Positions 63,661 through 64,000 of a stretch of 64,000 bases of DNA are shown in pieces. The stretch is from the NCBI GenBank assembly GCA_023387335.1, contig JAEWIF010000052.1, positions 124,001-188,000 of the forward strand, given 5' to 3'. Both the position numbers and the translations under genes were made by a program. Numbering within the stretch: position 1 is the stretch's first letter; every line of letters begins with the position of its first letter. The notes below the pieces were generated by a model that searched no databases, was not told where the DNA came from, and worked only from the letters and a program-made list of their open reading frames with translations. Source of the DNA: Pseudomonadota bacterium (GTDB taxonomy: Bacteria > Pseudomonadota > Gammaproteobacteria > Burkholderiales > Burkholderiaceae_C).

Positions 63661-64000
63661 GCCCGAACACCTGGCGCAGGTACGCCAGGAAGGTCTCGTC
63701 GGAGGACAGGGTCTTGCCCGGGCTGTCCGAGAGCTTGGCCACCGGCTGGCCGTTGGCCGAAGTGAGCTTCATCACGATGTTGAGCGGCTCCAGCCCGACG
63801 TCGTTGGTCAGGTGCGTGCCGATGCCGAACCCGAGCTGGGCCTCGTCGGCGAACCGGTCGTGGATCTCCAGTACCTTCGGGATCGTCAGCGCGTCGGAGA
63901 ACACCAGCCGCTTGGTGCCGGGATCGATGCGCAGCCGCCGGTAGTGCGCCAGCGCCTTCTCGCCCCACTCGATCGGATCGCCGGAGTCGTGGCGCAGCCC
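63617..64000 (-). CDS. pncB: Nicotinate phosphoribosyltransferase, C-terminal part (cut by window edge)
   Basis: About 127 residues are visible; the frame is open to the right edge. GLRHDSGDPIEWGEKALAHYRRL, KRLVFSDALTIPKVLEIHDRF, LGFGIGTHLTNDVGLEPLNIVMKLTSANGQPVAKLSDSPGKTLS and FLAYLRQVFGL match the end of bacterial PncB, in which R-H-D-S-G-D-P and G-I-G-T-H-L-T-N-D are diagnostic of the phosphate-binding barrel. The enzyme joins nicotinate to PRPP in NAD salvage. The last ~13 residues (SPPAASPGRRARR) go beyond the usual end and overlap the convergent small gene. Confidence 0.93.
   Translation of the reverse strand, partial: GLRHDSGDPIEWGEKALAHYRRLRIDPGTKRLVFSDALTIPKVLEIHDRFADEAQLGFGIGTHLTNDVGLEPLNIVMKLTSANGQPVAKLSDSPGKTLSSDETFLAYLRQVFGLSPPAASPGRRARR

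Noticed and set aside
1..64000. Mobile elements, CRISPR arrays, rRNA or tRNA genes, prophage
   Set aside because: I read both strands for transposase or integrase motifs, regularly spaced repeats and tRNA-like folds and found none; there was also no marked change in base composition between neighbours.

Overview
The window is a 64 kb, very GC-rich, densely coded stretch of bacterial chromosome. Gene content points to a betaproteobacterium of the Burkholderiales, most like the Comamonadaceae: DUF4148 secreted proteins, Bug-type (TctC) solute receptors without their permeases, a Lys/Ala-tailed HU protein, a Gcl-Hyi-GlxR glyoxylate operon, and an IF-1 paralogue with a C-terminal extension. This placement is by eye. 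I see no rRNA, tRNA, CRISPR array, insertion sequence, integrase or prophage, so the region reads as ordinary chromosome with several accessory catabolic and signalling cassettes.

Layout. 1-10.6 kb: SDR end fragment, a hydratase, a PQQ-type sugar dehydrogenase with its cytochrome c, an RTX-like lipoprotein, two HU-type proteins, an UPF0149/SEC-C protein, a thioredoxin-like protein, a CAP-domain lipoprotein, a GNAT, a hemerythrin-like protein and small exported or membrane proteins. 10.9-17 kb: a Tat-exported multicopper oxidase, then a membrane cyclase (His-rich anchor, 2Fe-2S domain, class III cyclase domain) whose 5' end overlaps that of a divergent CRP-like regulator. Next come two genes (DUF4148 and YceI) that each carry the same 14-bp palindrome at exactly the same distance from the start codon, in a class II CRP-promoter geometry. 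I propose this is a self-contained redox-to-cAMP-to-transcription module. 17-20 kb: class III aminotransferase and glutamine-synthetase-like gene, a polyamine-type pair.

20.4-31.6 kb: a signalling block around one exceptional gene. A LuxR response regulator and a hybrid histidine kinase run into a 1944-residue protein that joins a GMC oxidoreductase (with a four-Cys ferredoxin-like motif), an alpha/beta hydrolase with Cys at the nucleophile position, and a PhoD-type phosphatase. A second histidine kinase, a two-domain KaiC-like ATPase and a single-domain receiver follow.

31.6-50.9 kb: a catabolic region organised around a divergent promoter with two TTGTCGACAR-type palindromes. Leftward: Asp/Glu-racemase-like enzyme, GntR and LysR regulators, glyoxylate carboligase, hydroxypyruvate isomerase, tartronate semialdehyde reductase and an IlvD/Edd dehydratase. 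Rightward: a hydantoinase-type amidohydrolase, a HyuE-like protein without the racemase cysteines, a TRAP transporter with two tandem receptors, an amidase and a Bug receptor, then a convergent serine-glyoxylate-type aminotransferase. Together they suggest uptake and ring opening of a cyclic amide or ureide with carbon entering at glyoxylate.

50.9-64 kb: fatty acid desaturase, GIY-YIG protein, a predicted exported FAH-family protein, methyltransferases, a galactose-oxidase-like copper radical lipoprotein, and a textbook ECF41 sigma module with matching promoters on both strands. The end holds IF-1 and an RRM protein, a MarR/Bug/CoA-transferase/CitE-like lyase operon, a small hypothetical and the end of nicotinate phosphoribosyltransferase.
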